A DNA stretch of 60,000 bases from Tubiluchus corallicola (taxonomy: Eukaryota > Priapulida > Priapulimorpha > Priapulimorphida > Tubiluchidae). A program made the position numbers and the translations under genes. Under the pieces are notes generated by a model that did not search any database, had not been told where the DNA came from, and saw only the letters and a program-made list of their open reading frames with translations. The DNA lies in NCBI GenBank assembly GCA_030141605.1, contig JAQGDQ010000023.1, positions 374,001 through 434,000 on the forward strand, given 5' to 3'. Shown here piece by piece: positions 10,166-24,578 of this stretch (position 1 is the stretch's first letter; the number at the start of each line of letters is the position of its first letter).

Positions 10166-11760
10166 TTATTTGTCTTTTCCAAGTTTAATATCTTTATTTG
10201 TCTTTATCCTGTATTCCATACATTCGTTCACTAGATTTCTAATTTCTAGCAATCCTTCCTTTTCACTGTTCATTAATACATCTGAGTTCAAAATTTCTTC
10301 AAACAGCGGGAAATGCACAAATTCAGTTGCCTCTTTTAATATTCTAGGATTTGCATTATCAGGACCTGCAACCTTGTTTACATTAATTTTAAGCAATAAT
10401 TTCTTAACATTTTTTCAGCCTAGAAATGGGTGAGCGAATCTTGTTTCTGCTATTTACATATTGCATGCTTCTGGATTCTTTTTGACTTTTTTGTAAAGTT
10501 CTTTTTCATGGTCAACTTTTATTAAATGACGGCGCCGTTCCCCTTTTTAACGTATTCCATGTAGCATCTGTGGGACCTTGATTCACGATACCTTTGAAAA
10601 GCAAAATACTTTTTTCTTACTACTCATCTAGCTCTATGACTAAACTAGGGTGGGTTTACTTTTCCCTTATTTGTAACTTTTAATTTTAGCGCACACAATT
10701 TTACAATTTGTTTTCTAATTCCAGAAAATGCTTCCCATACGTTTTCAATATCAGTTCCATTGATAAGTTCTGTCAAATCAGCTTGTGATAGCAAGTTACG
10801 CATTTTACAGAATCAACCTTGTTGTTATCATAATACCTACATTGGTCAGCTGATACACATTGTTCAACACTTGTTAAAAATCCCCAGGTTAAAATAATTA
10901 TTATTTTAGCTTTGCCCAGGGGACTGGTAATATATACAGGGCCCGGTTTCACAAAGCTGTCTCTAAGTTAATTACGTCGTTATTGCATTCAGGTAACTAT
11001 TAACAACGTCGTCGTTAAGTTAGTGACAGCTTTGTGAAACTGTATCCAGGTTAAAAACATTATTTTCATTAACTGAAATAACTTAATCAAAACAATTCAG
11101 ATTGTCTCTTCCTCTCTGGCAGGATGGTTGGCTGAGACACATGCTGAATAAGAAATAAATCATTAATCTTGTCATAGAATATGCTGAACAAATAAATTCT
11201 CAAATCATTGTCTCTGTATCGACTTTGACGCTATACTGATATAATATTATATGTAGTTATTCCAGTCTATATCTGGTAAATTAAAATCATCTGCAAATAA
11301 TATTTTACCACTGCTATAAGTTCGACAGCTTTTCGAATCTGCTCAGGCAATTTCATATGGAGTTCAAGAGGGCTGGCCCCCTTATGATAAATTACCTCAA
11401 AAAGGCATTTTAACATTTTCACTTTTTATCCATATATGCACACAAAGCATCCTCAGATTTAACTCAGAGCCATCTAGAAATTTTTTGCTGCTTTTAATGT
11501 AGAGCATTACCCTACCATATATTTCATTTGTACTTTTTCTTACAGGAATATAGCTGTCAACATTTATAAGGCCATCACTAGTCTGATCAATTCAACAAGT
11601 ATCTGTACCAAAAATAATATTAGCCTTAACTTCCTCAACACGCACTAGAAGTTCATCATATTTGCTTAAGAGACTTTCAAAATTATATACATTATATACA
11701 TATTTTGTAAAAGATTCTTAAGAACAAAATAAGTATTTAGTAACAAAAAGTCTTTAACTT
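10166..11760 (-). pseudogene. Decayed LINE (non-LTR retrotransposon), endonuclease and start of reverse transcriptase
   Basis: Minus-strand fragments occur in the correct order. Near 11670-11600 is SLLSKYDELLVRVEEVKANI followed by IFGTDT, the start of an AP-type endonuclease. Near 11575-11440 is SDGLINVDSYIPVRKSTNEI and VMLYIKSSKKF. Near 11300-11260 is DDFNLPDIDWNN, the DFNxPDIDW endonuclease motif. From about 10550 to 10166 is a VDHEKELYKKVKKNPEACN stretch and KINVNKVAGPDNANPRILKE, the usual RT-proximal motif. Stops and frame changes separate the blocks. The type is CR1/Jockey-like. A hairpin MITE has inserted near 10.9-11.05 kb. Confidence 0.8.
10895..11045. mobile_element. Short foldback MITE inside the LINE remnant
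   Basis: Arms 10946-10982 and about 11004-11040 (GTTTCACAAAGCTGTC... and its complement) form an imperfect hairpin. The insert is flanked by the 11-base direct repeat CCAGGTTAAAA at 10884-10894 and 11046-11056, which looks like a target-site duplication. The GGGCCCGGTTTCACAAAGCTG type of sequence is a familiar interspersed repeat in marine invertebrate genomes (from memory). Confidence 0.6.
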
Positions 11761-12660
11761 GACAGTTTTTGCTAGTAAGCTTTGTTCCACCATCTACTAC
11801 GTTTATTGCCTTTCCACCAAATCGGTCCAGGTCACTTTTGGAGCTGTTCGTAGATCCATGCATGGTGCTGTCTAGTTTCGATGTTCCTCTTTTGATCGAC
11901 CACCAGTCTTCTTACCCTGCTTGAACTGTTTCTTTTCTCTTCGTTTTTAATTTTGCCAACGGTTTTTTGTTTTCTTTCATTGCATTGGAGTCAGATCAGG
12001 CCGTATTCCTTTTCTCTGTGCAAGTGTATTTTTTAACATAGACAACTTTTTTGCCATTTGAAGAATATAGTTCTCATGTCAACTGCGACACAAACAGGTC
12101 GAGTAATTATAATTTTATCTAATTAGAAAAATGTAGTTATGCGTTATGTTACAGCTAAATTACTAGTAACAATTTACCATTGATACCAGTTAACTTAGAA
12201 TTGTAAGTAACTTAGACTTAATTACTCTTACTGAATGATGCACAGTTAACAATTTGTCCATAGTGGTTAGTTCAAATTAACATGTATTAAATTTTTTATG
12301 CAAGTCGCATGAAGACTTATTGTTCAACAAATTCATAGACACTGTTAAGTAACACCAATTACTTTTCATGGTAATATGGAAGTCTAGCAGTTGAGATGTG
12401 TCACAACACAAAATAATTAGGTCATTTAAATCACAATAGAAAGAGAGTTTGAATTTTATTTGACTGTATATACCAGTTTCTAGTACCTAAGATCATTAGA
12501 GTACCAATTTCAGCTTTCTCATATTGACAAAACCTGTTAATTGACTCTCATTATTACCGAAAAATGCTAGAAACATCTGGATTCTGGAATATCATAAGCA
12601 GCATGAGGTTATATAGTTTCAAAACTGGAATGCGTATAGTTGCTACCAATTACAGTTTAA
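11761..12660. other. Intergenic stretch, nothing recognised
   Basis: AT-rich. It may include the LINE's 5' part beyond the endonuclease (minus strand, 11760-11863), but no motif is secure. Confidence 0.35.
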
Positions 12661-12676
12661 CACTACCAATTGCTTT

Positions 12677-12678
12677 TA

Positions 12679-12715
<37 letters not shown>

Positions 12716-12718
12716 CAT
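12677..12718 (+). repeat. (TTA)n microsatellite
   Basis: About 13 TTA/ATT units with one ATC interruption near the end. Confidence 0.9.
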
Positions 12719-12805
12719 TACCTATTTTTAATAAAAACCTTTCGATGTTCACCACTACTGAGCATACTAAATGTCAAATATCTTTATATTTGTTGGGAGC
12801 GGAGA

Positions 12806-13030
12806 AGGATATATCATTTTTTATTTTGTCTCGTTTCACAGAACATGTGATCCGTTTCACCACCTCTTGGACAAATAATTGTTTTCTATAAAGTAAACAA
12901 GCTAGCGAGCTATGTGCCCTACATAGTTATAATGATGTTAACAGATTGATTAATAGTGATGACATTATTGTGAAAAATACATTTGTAAATTGTCAAGGAC
13001 TATCCATCATTATTATAAAGTTACTTTTTC
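12806..13030. repeat. Diverged partial copy of the interior of the 954-bp TIR element
   Basis: ATATCATTTTTTATTTTGTC then GTGATCCGTTTCAC, TTGGACAAATAA and finally ATCCATCATTATTATAAAG occur in the same order as at about 8570-9005. The terminal repeats are missing, and about 220 bases present in the longer copy are absent. Confidence 0.75.
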
Positions 13031-14480
13031 AAAGCGCTCTACACATTATAGTTATAGTGTGTGGAAATTTGTTTCATTAAAAAATAATTTTTGAGCTGAA
13101 AGAAGTCGATGAGGGTCTGGGGCAAAGATATCAAGTCTTCTTAACAAGAGTTTCAGTTTATTTCTGTTTTTGTGGCAGCAAATCTGTTAGATGGGCGTTA
13201 GACTCTTTTCGTCCGAGATTATCACTAAAATCAAAAGGGGAAACCTATCTAGAGGGTCAATTACCAGGCACGGTGTTTACGCTTTTTGTAGTTTTCTGAA
13301 AGTTTACAGGTTTCTGCTGATTTGTACCACTAAAGGTAACGTTCAAGATTTTTTGCGTCTGTGATTTATTACTCGGACTATTAATTATCCACATGTAATG
13401 AGTGAGTTACAGCGGGGGTGTACTGGAAATTTTTGGATAGGTTTATATCATTTTTGAGCCCTTGTAAAAAGTAAAAATTTGTACGCCAATAAAAGGGAAA
13501 CAGCAAATTCCAACAGCAAAAATGCGGTTTATTTTAAATGAACTCGACAAGAAAATACTAGGTTATAGTAAAAGGTTTATAGTTAATTAGACCGCCATCG
13601 TCGAGATGATCCCCTCCACCAAGACGCACTACCTAACTCTCATTCGTCATCATCATCTCCGTACATTCTGCACTGCACACAACCAATAACATTGGCGTAA
13701 CCTCTTCTCTTTTCTCTCAGGTAACACTTAAGTAACACTCCAAGTGGTAACTGCTTCCAGTCCTAACGATGAGTAACATAGGATAAACAGCCATACTCTA
13801 AAGCCTAAGTAAAGATGCTGCACAATACTTTTACCAAATAAATGTAGGTGTCTAAGTTGTAACAAAATAATTTAACTGTAAGAAAAATGTTGCAATTGAA
13901 CCAACAGTACGATAATCACAATATGATAAGTAAGTAAGATAAGATATGCCAAGAAAATTAAATGGAATTACGCCACAGTAGTCATCTCTGACCGGAGAAC
14001 ACATATTACATTTAAACCACTGCTAAACTAAAGTAAGAGTAAAGATGCACAAAACCTGAACTTCAGTGCAGGTTACACTGAACAAACTGGTACAAAACAA
14101 ATTCTGTGATAAAGGCACTAAACGGATTAGTTAGTGACAATAAATGGATGTATATACAAGGCAACTAGAACAATGGAACTTCTCTAACAGCTAGCAAAAG
14201 AAGGTTAAATACATGTGCATATATGTACGTGTCCTTTAGAACAAGTAAGCACAAAAGTAGAAACGTATCAAAATGCTCAATACTCAGTGACATAGTTTTT
14301 CAGGTAAGTTGGGGGCCTGAGACGCCTTTGAGGGCATCGTGCATGTTCTTACGAGTCGTGATGTAACTGGCTGTGGCACTAATCAGTTGGTCTCTTCACC
14401 GAAAGGAGCTACATTTTCAAAATTTCAAAACTCGTGGGTGGAGTATTGATTTCTGTAGGGATGGCTGTGTCAATATAGGG
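13031..14480. other. Intergenic stretch downstream of the integrase remnant
   Basis: No host exon recognised. On the minus strand this is the 3' side of the retroelement remnant, so it may contain a decayed LTR or 3' end, but I could not find paired terminal repeats. Confidence 0.3.
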
Positions 14481-14483
14481 ACA

Positions 14484-15185
14484 TCAGGTGTGGATGGATA
14501 TAGGCGAGATGTGACTGATGTCTGAGTGCCCCTCTTCATCATCTGTACTGTCTCGTATTGCACTAATTGTGTGATTATGCTCATGGCTAGGGAGTGAGTA
14601 ACAAGGCACCTTGTAACATTCTGACTTGTTTGCTCTATAAGACTGGTTGCAGAGCTGTGACCCAGTAAAGCGCTTTATGTTAACCCAATCTGTGTCCTCT
14701 GAAGTGATGAGATAGCACTTCTGGGCAAAGGACTTGTCACGATCCTGGTATAAGTACACTATATCGCCAACTTGTTCATCCTCAGGGTATTTGTAGTCAC
14801 GGAGCGGCGCCTTCGACTTTTCATTAGCAGGATGGTTGGCTAGTCTTTGTTGGTGTTGAACACCAATGAATTGGTCATGCTGAAACCACATCTCCCAAGC
14901 AGACAGTCCTCGTGTTCTGATTCAAGCATTGAGATGATTGAGTGCAATAATCAAGTCCACCTGAGAAATAGGACCACCTTCAGGCTGAACATTTAGGAGT
15001 TCAGCCTGTAGTTCTTGGATTGCATGTTCACCTACGGGGTTTTTGTTTGGATTTTTCACTCTTCCCATCTCGATTGACATTCCACATTTTTCTAGCAACG
15101 GATCACCAATCAGGCTCTTAAAACCTTAAGCTGCATCTGTACGAATGACTGCCAGAGGGCCATCTAATAGTACCAAGCAACAAAA
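14484..15185 (-). pseudogene. Retroelement integrase C-terminal remnant
   Basis: On the minus strand the end of an integrase core (DGPLAVIRTD, then MGRVKNPNKNPVGEHAIQEL, then a segment ending ALNHLNA) leads into a chromodomain-like or SH3-like tail (VGDIVYLYQDRDKS, FTGSQLCNQSYRANKSECYK). Two in-frame stops, one after RTDAA and one after LNHLNA, break the frame. The last 135 codons remain open. The pattern matches invertebrate LTR-retroelement Pol polyproteins; reverse transcriptase and RNase H are not visible. It is described as a broken relic only. Confidence 0.75.
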
Positions 15186-15189
15186 TATA

Positions 15190-16440
15190 TAAGCATTGGA
15201 GTTAACGAACTATAAAAAATCAACGAGGTAGGCCTATTAGAGATTTACTAAAGCAACTTTAGGAAGAATGTCTGGCCAATGTCAGTTAATTTGTTCAAAA
15301 GGTGATAAATATATAAATATTTTTACTGGTATTTAGACTTACTTATGTAGACCCTAGGTTGCCACAATGGCAACAGGAAGTCTTGTGCCACACTTCATGA
15401 TCACAGTGTCGCCATCTATTTTCTTTATTCTTAATAAAGTAATCAAGGAAGAGTGGAGATGACCATAAGCTGTTATGCTTAACTCTAGTTTTTACTTTGT
15501 TGAATGTTTAAATTTTGTGTATTTGTTATTTTTTATCGGAAATTCTATATGCCATAAGAAGTATAAATTTACATAATATTATGTTGTAAGACACAGTTAT
15601 AATAAGCCATACTTGTCAGGTGCAATAAACAGTTTGCAATTATGGTGTTGTTATATAGTCAACAGTTTCAGTAAGGTCTGATGCAAAAGGCTATTCCAGA
15701 AATATAATTTGACATAGGCACAGTATTCTGACAGAAGTTATATTTTTTATCGTTTATTAATATTAACGGCAACGAAATGCTATTTATTTTCACCCCCACC
15801 CTCTACTTTATAGTAGGTCTGTCCATTGCTTAAGCAAATAGGCTGGGATGCAATGATTCTATGGTTAAGCAGGTAGGCGGATAGGCACATACAACATCTC
15901 AGCACTTGTTCCGTACATGCAGAATGAAACACAAATAGATGTCTGGCAAGTTTTTCTTCTTAAATCTCTCTTCTGTCACTTTACTGGTGCCAACATTACA
16001 ATATGTATTTTATTAAAAACCGTGCAAGATCAAAAAATTGAGTGGAACTGTGCATAGGGCTGGTAGCATGGTACAGTGTGAAAGAATACCGTACCATATC
16101 TACAAAATTTAATTGTGCTGTACTAGCACAATAAAATACCGTACTATATCGTGACATGGTTAATTGTAATAACAATAAGTTTATCAATTATACTACTTAT
16201 TTGAGGTTACAAAAGTTACACGCACTTATACACGAGATATAAATTTATTTAGAGTTATTGTTTCTTAATAAATAATTTTGTGGCAGACATGATGAGTGCT
16301 CCCTAGTGACAAACTTTTAATGATGATTCAATTTGCAGGTCCCTATATTTTCACAAGAATCAATTAAAAACATACTAATACTTACTTTAGGTTAGATGTC
16401 ATTATCATGGTAATTAATAAGATAATATCCTTGAAATACG
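15190..16440. other. Intergenic stretch, nothing recognised
   Basis: AT-rich with scattered stops. No further Pol domains were found upstream of the integrase remnant. Confidence 0.4.
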
Positions 16441-16474
16441 AGAGAGCTCTCCTGAGACTTGTCATCATTAACAG

Positions 16475-17205
16475 AAAAAAACGTAGTGCCCTGTATAGTC
16501 TCAAAGATTATAATATTTATTTAGTAGCTTTTGCCCTAACAGATAAAATTTTAAAACAGTATGTACCAATGTAAGAACATTAAAAAAATTCAAAATTGTA
16601 GCTAAACATCATTGGTTTGAAATATAACAAGTTAGAGAAAGAGTATAAATGACTTCATAAGAAGGAAAACAGAACAATACAATTGGTTTTGCCGGGATAA
16701 AATTAAATAAAGAAAGCAAAAAGAATAAATTAACATACCTGAATAGAGAGCTGGCAGCTTGAGAGTTAAGTTTACAAAATTTGACAGTTCATAAACGCTC
16801 AGCAAACATTAGTGTCTCACTGTAACACACCACAGGCACTTATGTTTACTGAGCTTTTATAAAGTGTCAAATTTTGTAAAACTCACTTTCAAGTTACCAG
16901 CACTTTCTATTCAGGTATGTTAATTTATTATTTTTGCTTACTTTATTTAATTTTATTCTGGTGAAACCAATTGTATATCTAGTTATATTTTTTCTTCTTG
17001 TGCAGTCATTTATATTCTTTCTCCGACTTATTATATTTCAAACCAGTGATATTTAGCTGAAATTTGTTTTTTTAATGTTCTTACGTTGGTACATACGTTT
17101 TAACATTTTATCTGTTATTTTCAGCTGATGAGGACTGCTAGAGCAAAAGTTACTGAATAAATATTATAATCTTTGAGATTATAAAGGGCATTACATTTTT
17201 CTCAG
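16475..17205. repeat. Large foldback palindrome (~350-bp arms, 22-nt loop)
   Basis: The left arm (about 16475-16814) and right arm (about 16837-17205) are inverted, imperfect copies. Examples are GTCTCAAAGATTATAATATT against AATATTATAATCTTTGAGAT, and TTTACAAAATTTGACA against TGTCAAATTTTGTAAA. The right arm has about 20 extra bases (TCCTCATCAGCTGAAAAT). The spacer is 16815-16836. Confidence 0.85.
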
Positions 17206-17990
17206 CTAATATCCTGGTTATTCATCCTTTCAATTTTGTAAAACTTAAATTGGCACTAATATTTTTGTTATACATATTAATATATATGTGCTAACACAGA
17301 AGGTAGCTTAAAAAATTTAGTATAATGAGGTACTACAACATCTTTCACAATTTTAAAGTACACTGGCCCCAGGTTAGAGTGTTGGCATTCATGAAAAGAG
17401 TCTTCGCTTGTTACCATGTAAGTTTCAGTTTAGATTGTTAGAGTTCAATATTTCAAAGTCATTTGTTTTTCGCCACTGTTACAGTGTGATTGTTTAATTA
17501 TAGTACGACATAGTTCTGCCATCTACAGGTGGAAATGTCAGTTGAAAAAGCATCTGTATACATTATGGTTCAAATAAATGTTTGAAATTACTAATTGCTT
17601 CAGTCATGTTTAATCTTACTGTGTTTCTTACCATCACATAATTAAGTTGTATATCCGGATTTATAAGTTCAATTGGAACTGAAGAAAGCCTGTAATAAAA
17701 GATCCTGTAATTGTGGCACACTGCACCACCTTTTTTGCTATTTTTGAGAGATTTGAAAATCATGATAAAATGGCCAAAACATCTGTAGATCAGTTTGTAG
17801 AGTTTCTTAATCAAAATTACGTATCTTTTACTATGGAGTGATTTCATTCCGTAACTAGAACATGAGTGCATAAAAATATTGTTGGTCGTTCATGTTATCA
17901 ATAGGAAAGCAGCAGGCAGAGCAGATGCAGTTGTCTATAGAGGTCAGATGGATTTGAAGAATTCAGTACCACCTTTAGGAATGTTTTAGT
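17206..17990. other. Intergenic stretch with an unrecognised open frame
   Basis: A 102-codon minus-strand open frame (17871-17563) has no recognisable motif and is probably chance. Nothing else is seen. Confidence 0.3.
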
Positions 17991-17999
17991 AACTTGTAG

Positions 18000-18316
18000 G
18001 TCTGCAAACAATAAAAATATTAATAACGTTTGCGTAGTTGCACCTGGTTGGCTGCGTCATTCATTTTTTAAGCTCTAGATGATTTTAATGTTTTTCATCT
18101 CTGATTTTTTACTTTGTGGTGGCTTTTAAAATCAATCTTATAGTCTTATAGCACTGTTTACAATTAGTATAATGTTATGATTTTTGAATGATTAATTTTA
18201 TAATGATTGTCAATGCTTAATTGTAAGTTGTAACAGACTTTCTAATTGTAACTTTAGTGCATTGAGATCACTTGATGTGATACGAAAAATAAAGTATAAA
18301 TTATTATCATTATTTA
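18000..18316 (+). repeat. LINE-like 3' tail
   Basis: TAGTGCATTGAGATCACTTG followed by ATGTGATACGAAAAATAAAG and a TTATTATCATTATT tail is typical of the 3' ends of CR1-like invertebrate LINEs (GCGCTTTGAGATCA...AATAAA...(ATT)n). The coding part is missing, as expected for a 5'-truncated copy. Confidence 0.5.
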
Positions 18317-20004
18317 CATTAATTTACAGTTTCCTGCAGGTAATTGCACTTTTTGGTAATATCACCATAAGCAGAGAGGAAAATGTTTTTGGTGGCAATG
18401 TTAACTGTTGAATATTATTTGCATGTCCGTGATAATTGATTTATTATTGCAAAATGTTTGATATTATGTTTTTTCACATGATCTGACTATAATTGATAGG
18501 ATTTAAGTATAATTTTATGATTTAAAAAAATTAAATGCTATCACAGAGATTTTAAGCTTATAAACAAAATAAGTTTGAAAATGAATTACTGCAGCATAAG
18601 CAAAATTGCATAGGAATGGGACTGACAGTAAAATTAAACAGTGAATAAGAGTAGCAACGTAAACTGTATGTCACATGTTTTCAATAAAGCCATGAAATTT
18701 GTCCTAGTGTTAGTGGCGTTCAAGGGCTTCAGTTTAATGTGTTTCATGTGCTGGGACGCATTTACATAAGTAATACTGTAATCCTGGTTAGTTATACATC
18801 TGTTGAAAACATTGCTATGGTATCAGGATATCTTCTAATTGATTTGTTGTGACAAATCTCTTTAGCTGTTATTTTTAAAAACAGTTTACATTCACAAAGT
18901 TGTCTAATGAATTAATGTATTGCAATGCACAACATATGGTGAATATGCACCACTTTTGTTTCGTAAACTGCCAACTTGAGGTAAGGCTAATCACAGACCG
19001 AGTAATCACTTGGCTATGGAGTTAAGCAAACCCAAACTTACCGTGGAATGAAGCAAGCTGCCCAAAAAACTGGTTTTGTGTAGTTTGGTCTGCAGTATTA
19101 CCCCAGCTATTTCCTTTGTTGAATTAGGGTTGATACGGCTCTGCCGTTTAGTGCCGTTAGTATTATTTTTTCTGTCAACAACCATTATTGTTAGGCAGTT
19201 CTGCATTAATTACTAGATTGTAGTGTGTCAACTTACATAGCAAAATTTGTTTGTTAGTTTTTCACTTTCATCTTTGCGGATGCAGTGCAAGTGAAACTTC
19301 ACCACTAAAAACATTCCCAAAGTGCCACTAGCTCTCAAATGGACAAAATTTGAGAAAACTTAACCTGCATCTAGCAGTATAACGTCACCTCGGCTCATTA
19401 GTCATACATATTGTTTTAAATATAAAAATGCTAAATGCAAATGGTACAGTGTGTTTTCTGCATTTAAATTTAAACAAAACATAAATATATATGGTCAGGG
19501 GTGTTATACAGTCTGGTACTCTGTAAGATGGTATCTAATCGGCATCAACCAAACCTAGCTCATTTTGCAGGATATTCCTGTTTGACGAGACCCTAGAGCA
19601 ATAATTGTGCCTACACTTTCAAATGTACACATTGTCCCTCAATAAGATAACTTGCCTAGAAGCAGTTTTGCTATGCCTCACTCATCCATTTACTGACCTT
19701 GTTTGGCATTACTTAACTGCAGTTCCTAAGCACAGTCCATGACCACTCAGATTTACAAACATGATAGTAAACATATAAAGCTGAGGGTGGTGTAAATGAA
19801 TCAGCTTTTGCAACATTAGAAATGTTTCATAACTCGCTAATGAATGAGATATTCAGCCTGTGCCAGTGTCCTCTAAACTCATATCCTACATGTATTTATC
19901 AAATGGAACATGTAAGAATAATTATAATACACTGTTAATTTTACTAAATCAAAGATTTAATTGTAACTACTGATATTTTTAAAAATAATGATGTTTATTA
20001 ATAG
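18317..20004. other. Intergenic stretch upstream of the GNAT gene
   Basis: Probably holds the GNAT promoter and a non-coding first exon, but neither can be placed. Confidence 0.35.
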
Positions 20005-20026
20005 CTGAGAAACTCATACACCAACC

Positions 20027-22225
<2,199 letters not shown>

Positions 22226-22571
22226 CTGTCAACTGCCATTATTAATGCTCTTCGTGCCTGGTCAAAAAGTGGTTATGTGGTCAACCACTCAGTATTTTTG
22301 TATGAATACTCGGACAGTTTTGTAACGTTTTCTATGTCGTTAGAATCAAGTGTGCCAAGTAACTATAGGTAGCTAGTGCAGTATAAATACTGCTTATACG
22401 AATTATATAAATGCTACTGTACGAATTAAGTAGCTATAACCTACCCTGTATATATCTTATTGTACTTTAGAATGTAGAAGTATTTTTGATGGAATTTAAC
22501 ACAAGTCATGTTGGCTGCTATAAAGGTGATCTAAATTAGTTCAGAAATGGTCTGTTACGTGTCCAATTTTC

Positions 22572-22577
22572 AATAAA
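22572..22577 (+). terminator. Polyadenylation signal of the GNAT gene
   Basis: AATAAA about 350 nt after the stop, followed by a T-rich stretch (TTCATTTATTGTTGTTTTC) suited to cleavage. Confidence 0.6.
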
Positions 22578-22599
22578 AATTTTTATGAGACATTTCATT

Positions 22600-24169
22600 T
22601 ATTGTTGTTTTCAGTTTAGTTTTACTTCTACATAATACAGCTGTAGTGCAAAAATGTTTTTTAATTGTTTTTGTGCAAGTGAAGTTGTTTATGATTAGGT
22701 AAAAGATGAGTACCTATGGTGAAGCAGTACAAACATAATTTTGGACATGCCTTCGATCACTTAGTTATTTTGGTACAGTCAACTTATGATTTCACTTTCA
22801 AGTTTTGTCCCGATTTATAGCAAAATTGACAAAACCTATATATTGCCATGAAACTTGTCAGTATGAAAAATGTACGTAATACGAAGATTTTCTCAAAGCC
22901 TTGTTAATTATTCGTAATATTAATTTTAAGATGGCTTTTAATGATGGACTATGATGAAGGCAAATTTGTCTAAAAGAAAGGAAAATGTGAAAATTAGTAC
23001 AGAGCTGGGATTTGAACGAGGGACTGTGCTTAATTGGTTGGGTAGCTTGGGACTGAGTAGTCTAGTGGTTATATGGTTAACCTAATAATTTTCTTTCTTT
23101 CTGAGGTGTTTGATTCCAAATTTAATAATTATAGGTTCATTCCATCAGAACAATATACTTTATCTGAAATAACATTCATAGTACAATTTACTTGCACTTA
23201 TTCTTAGTGCATGAACACACTTTATACAAACAAATTACCCAGTCAGTTAAGAAATTAGCACAAGATTTGCAATACTCAGATTGAGAGGAGGCAATACAAT
23301 TTCTAGTTGCCAAGTTTAAGCAGTAGATGCAGTTGTTTAGAAAGGAAGTTTGATATAGGGGGGGGGATTGCTATACATCTTTTTTCTGTGTGGAAGCTAT
23401 TCAGTAATGTCTGCAGTAAAATGTTATTTATCTAGCTAGTTCGGTTGCAAGTATGAACTTCTTTATAGAAAGTACATTATATTGCAAGAAAGCTCAACTT
23501 ATTTACTCATTATGAAAGAATGTTAAAGGTACCTGGGGTCTATTGTATCAAACTTGGTTTATAATGAAAAATACAGGTAAAGCGTACTGGTAAGGCTTGA
23601 TACTAAAAATGTTTTATGTCCCATAAACATAGTGGCTAACTTGAAATTAAGCAACAGATTTGGATTTGGAGTTATTTAAATTTCAAAAGTGTAGTAACCT
23701 AAAATTATTGATACGAAATACTTATTTTTACAAAAAAAATTTTTCAAAAGGTGGATAATTGTCAAACGGTTTATTTACGTCAAGTTTCATGACTAGAACA
23801 AGTGGTTATATCACAGGTAACTTTGTTGTATTTTTATCAAACAGACTAAACACACCATGATTCAAACTCTCAGAAAATCTATGACTTCTATCCATTTTTA
23901 ACAAGCTTGAGATCGCAAAAAAAGCAAACAAATTTTTAAATTAACTGGTCATGATGAAAATATTATCAATTCATCACATTTTGTGAGACATATCACAGCA
24001 TAGAAATTTTCACAAATAGCCTAGTGCATTGCATGGTGTATTACGATTAATGTAAATAGCAGATTAGAAATGCTGAAAATAATTTTGATTTATTATGAAT
24101 AAATGTGATTTGAGTCTTACACTTTACAATAGTAAGCGTAACAATGTCTACAATTTTCAATTTAATAAG
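22600..24169. other. Region between GNAT and CCDC92; includes CCDC92 3' UTR
   Basis: The minus-strand 3' UTR of CCDC92 must begin at 24169 and run down. Apart from the tRNA-like fragment near 23.0 kb I see nothing defined. Confidence 0.4.
22990..23120 (+). repeat. tRNA-like SINE fragments
   Basis: On the plus strand, GTAGTCTAGTGGTTATATGG (about 23057) resembles an A box and GTGTTTGATTCC (about 23107) a B box. On the minus strand, CGTTCAAATCCC (about 23010) also resembles a B box. No cloverleaf forms. Confidence 0.3.
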
Positions 24170-24578
24170 TTAAGAGCTAGCATCAGTAGGTGGTGTAGAG
24201 TGGGTGCTCTTCACCTTTGTACCATTAACATTTTCTACAGCTAGGGTTTGTATATTATCCCCGGACTGACGGGTAAGCTTCTTGACTCCAGCGCCATCTG
24301 CTAACTTTTCGCTGTTTTTGATGGGAGCTTGTGCACTTTGAATTGGCGGAAGGATCGACTTGCTTGATCGGCGAGGTTTTGGAGATCGAACACTTAGCTG
24401 CGTGTGGGAAAGAAATGAGGATAGATCAGGTGACACTGTCCTAGATGTGTGTGGAAGTGCTGAGGGGGCGCTCTGTGCTAGCAATGGTGTGGAAGACTGT
24501 CGTCCCGAAACATGCCGTACTGCAGGATTAGAAGGTTTTAATCTGGTGCTTTCTTGTTCTTGTAAATTTGCCCGCTTC
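24170..24578 (-). CDS. CCDC92: CCDC92 last coding exon
   Basis: 409 nt, phase 2 to stop (TAA at 24172-24170). Ser/Pro/Arg-rich, ending with the conserved LAVENVNG motif and a Thr/Ser-rich tail. Acceptor TTGTGCAG. Confidence 0.92.

Noticed and set aside
17563-17871. 102-codon minus-strand open frame with Cys and His
   Set aside because: No recognisable zinc-finger spacing or homology; AT-rich stretches this long are often open by chance.
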